Below are positions 63,813-64,000 of a DNA stretch of 64,000 nt, piece after piece. The translations under genes were made by a program, and so were the position numbers. The stretch comes from an uncultured Bacteroidota bacterium (GTDB lineage: Bacteria; Bacteroidota; Bacteroidia; Flavobacteriales_D; Crocinitomicaceae): the NCBI GenBank assembly GCA_937899625.1, contig CALCCB010000111.1, forward strand, positions 1 to 64,000, read 5' to 3'. The notes below the pieces were generated by a model. That model did no database searches, was not told where the DNA came from, and was given only the letters and a program-made list of their open reading frames with translations. The stretch's first letter is position 1; every line of letters starts with the position of its first letter.

Positions 63813-64000
63813 CTGTGTACCTGAGTCTGGGAAGTAATTCCGGAGACCGGTTAGATCTTTTAAAACAGGCAATTAAACTTATACATTTAAGAGCAGGCAA
63901 AGTTTTCAAAATCTCATTAAGCTACGAAACTGTTCCTGTTGGTTTCGTTTCAGAAACAAACTTCATTAATCTGGCACTTGCTTGTAAAACGACTCTTAAT
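63803..64000 (+). CDS. folK: 2-amino-4-hydroxy-6-hydroxymethyldihydropteridine pyrophosphokinase FolK (5' part)
   Basis: The first 66 residues are present; the gene is cut by the window edge. The opening VYLSLGSNSGDRLDLLKQAI and SYETVPVGF are the family hallmarks (substrate and ATP loop, N-terminal half of the FolK fold). The enzyme activates the pterin for dihydropteroate synthesis in folate production. The ATG lies 10 bases inside the end of gldD, in another frame, so the two are coupled. The catalytic acidic motif is not yet reached. Confidence 0.9.
   Translation, partial: MEVTVYLSLGSNSGDRLDLLKQAIKLIHLRAGKVFKISLSYETVPVGFVSETNFINLALACKTTLN

Overview
The window comes from a chromosome of the phylum Bacteroidota, most likely a Flavobacteriales-type marine or freshwater bacterium. 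The evidence is the mutY-ssb-gldE-gldD gene order, a giant SprB-repeat adhesin with a gliding-associated C-terminal domain, two secreted proteins with type A type-IX-secretion sorting tails, Bacteroidota-restricted families (DUF4290, DUF4296, DUF3127), the near absence of Shine-Dalgarno sites, and frequent TAnnTTTG promoter boxes just upstream of start codons. Species cannot be named from the sequence alone. The region is densely coded core genome: no rRNA, CRISPR array, insertion sequence or prophage was seen, and there is one tRNA.

Layout. 1-626 holds the start of a membrane-protein gene that appears frameshifted, followed by a 520-base gene-free stretch. 1149-6991 (minus) runs grpE-dnaJ, a terminator, a CPBP protease, a two-gene ABC exporter and a Ppx/GppA phosphatase. 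7171-11645 (plus) is an envelope acylation cassette: two SGNH-hydrolase-fold proteins and one MBOAT acyltransferase. 11679-15298 has paaZ, a broken STAS-like gene and dusB. 15379-21020 (plus) carries a cation P-type ATPase overlapping a CaCA antiporter, then a methyltransferase and a GT-C-like membrane protein. 20997-27752 (minus) is the 2251-residue adhesin.

27888-36236 (minus) carries purL-DUF4290-murA-tlpA-phnA and tgt-lptG/F-like-outer-membrane protein. 36318-38691 (plus) is a glycosyltransferase, an ECF sigma factor and rsmG. Then come an unknown gene, miaE, a PafA-like phosphatase, a secreted M14 carboxypeptidase, sppA, a small barrel protein, trigger factor, tRNA-Leu(UAG), a flavin-reductase-like protein, DUF3127, a glycosyltransferase with a flippase-like protein, ruvC, a broken YdeI/OmdA gene, the DUF4296-dihydroorotase-polyprenol mannosyltransferase operon, a secreted choice-of-anchor-B protein, recX-rng, a 30-residue COX24/AURKAIP1-type ribosomal-like protein, HU, and mutY-ssb-gldE-gldD-folK running off the right edge.

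How it fits together. Most genes serve housekeeping: chaperones, tRNA modification (dusB, tgt, miaE), purine and pyrimidine synthesis, peptidoglycan, RNA decay and DNA repair. The accessory layer is about the cell surface: a secreted adhesin, secreted hydrolases, polysaccharide acylation, and lipid-linked sugar transfer. No wholly new multi-gene defence or mobile system is visible. The most interesting items are the adhesin's three-block repeat structure, the acylation cassette of unknown target, the SSB-like acidic tip on DUF3127, lineage-type losses of canonical residues in MurA, Tgt, DnaJ and dihydroorotase, a terminator-like hairpin inside the 5' end of recX, strong over-representation of GATC, and three broken genes.
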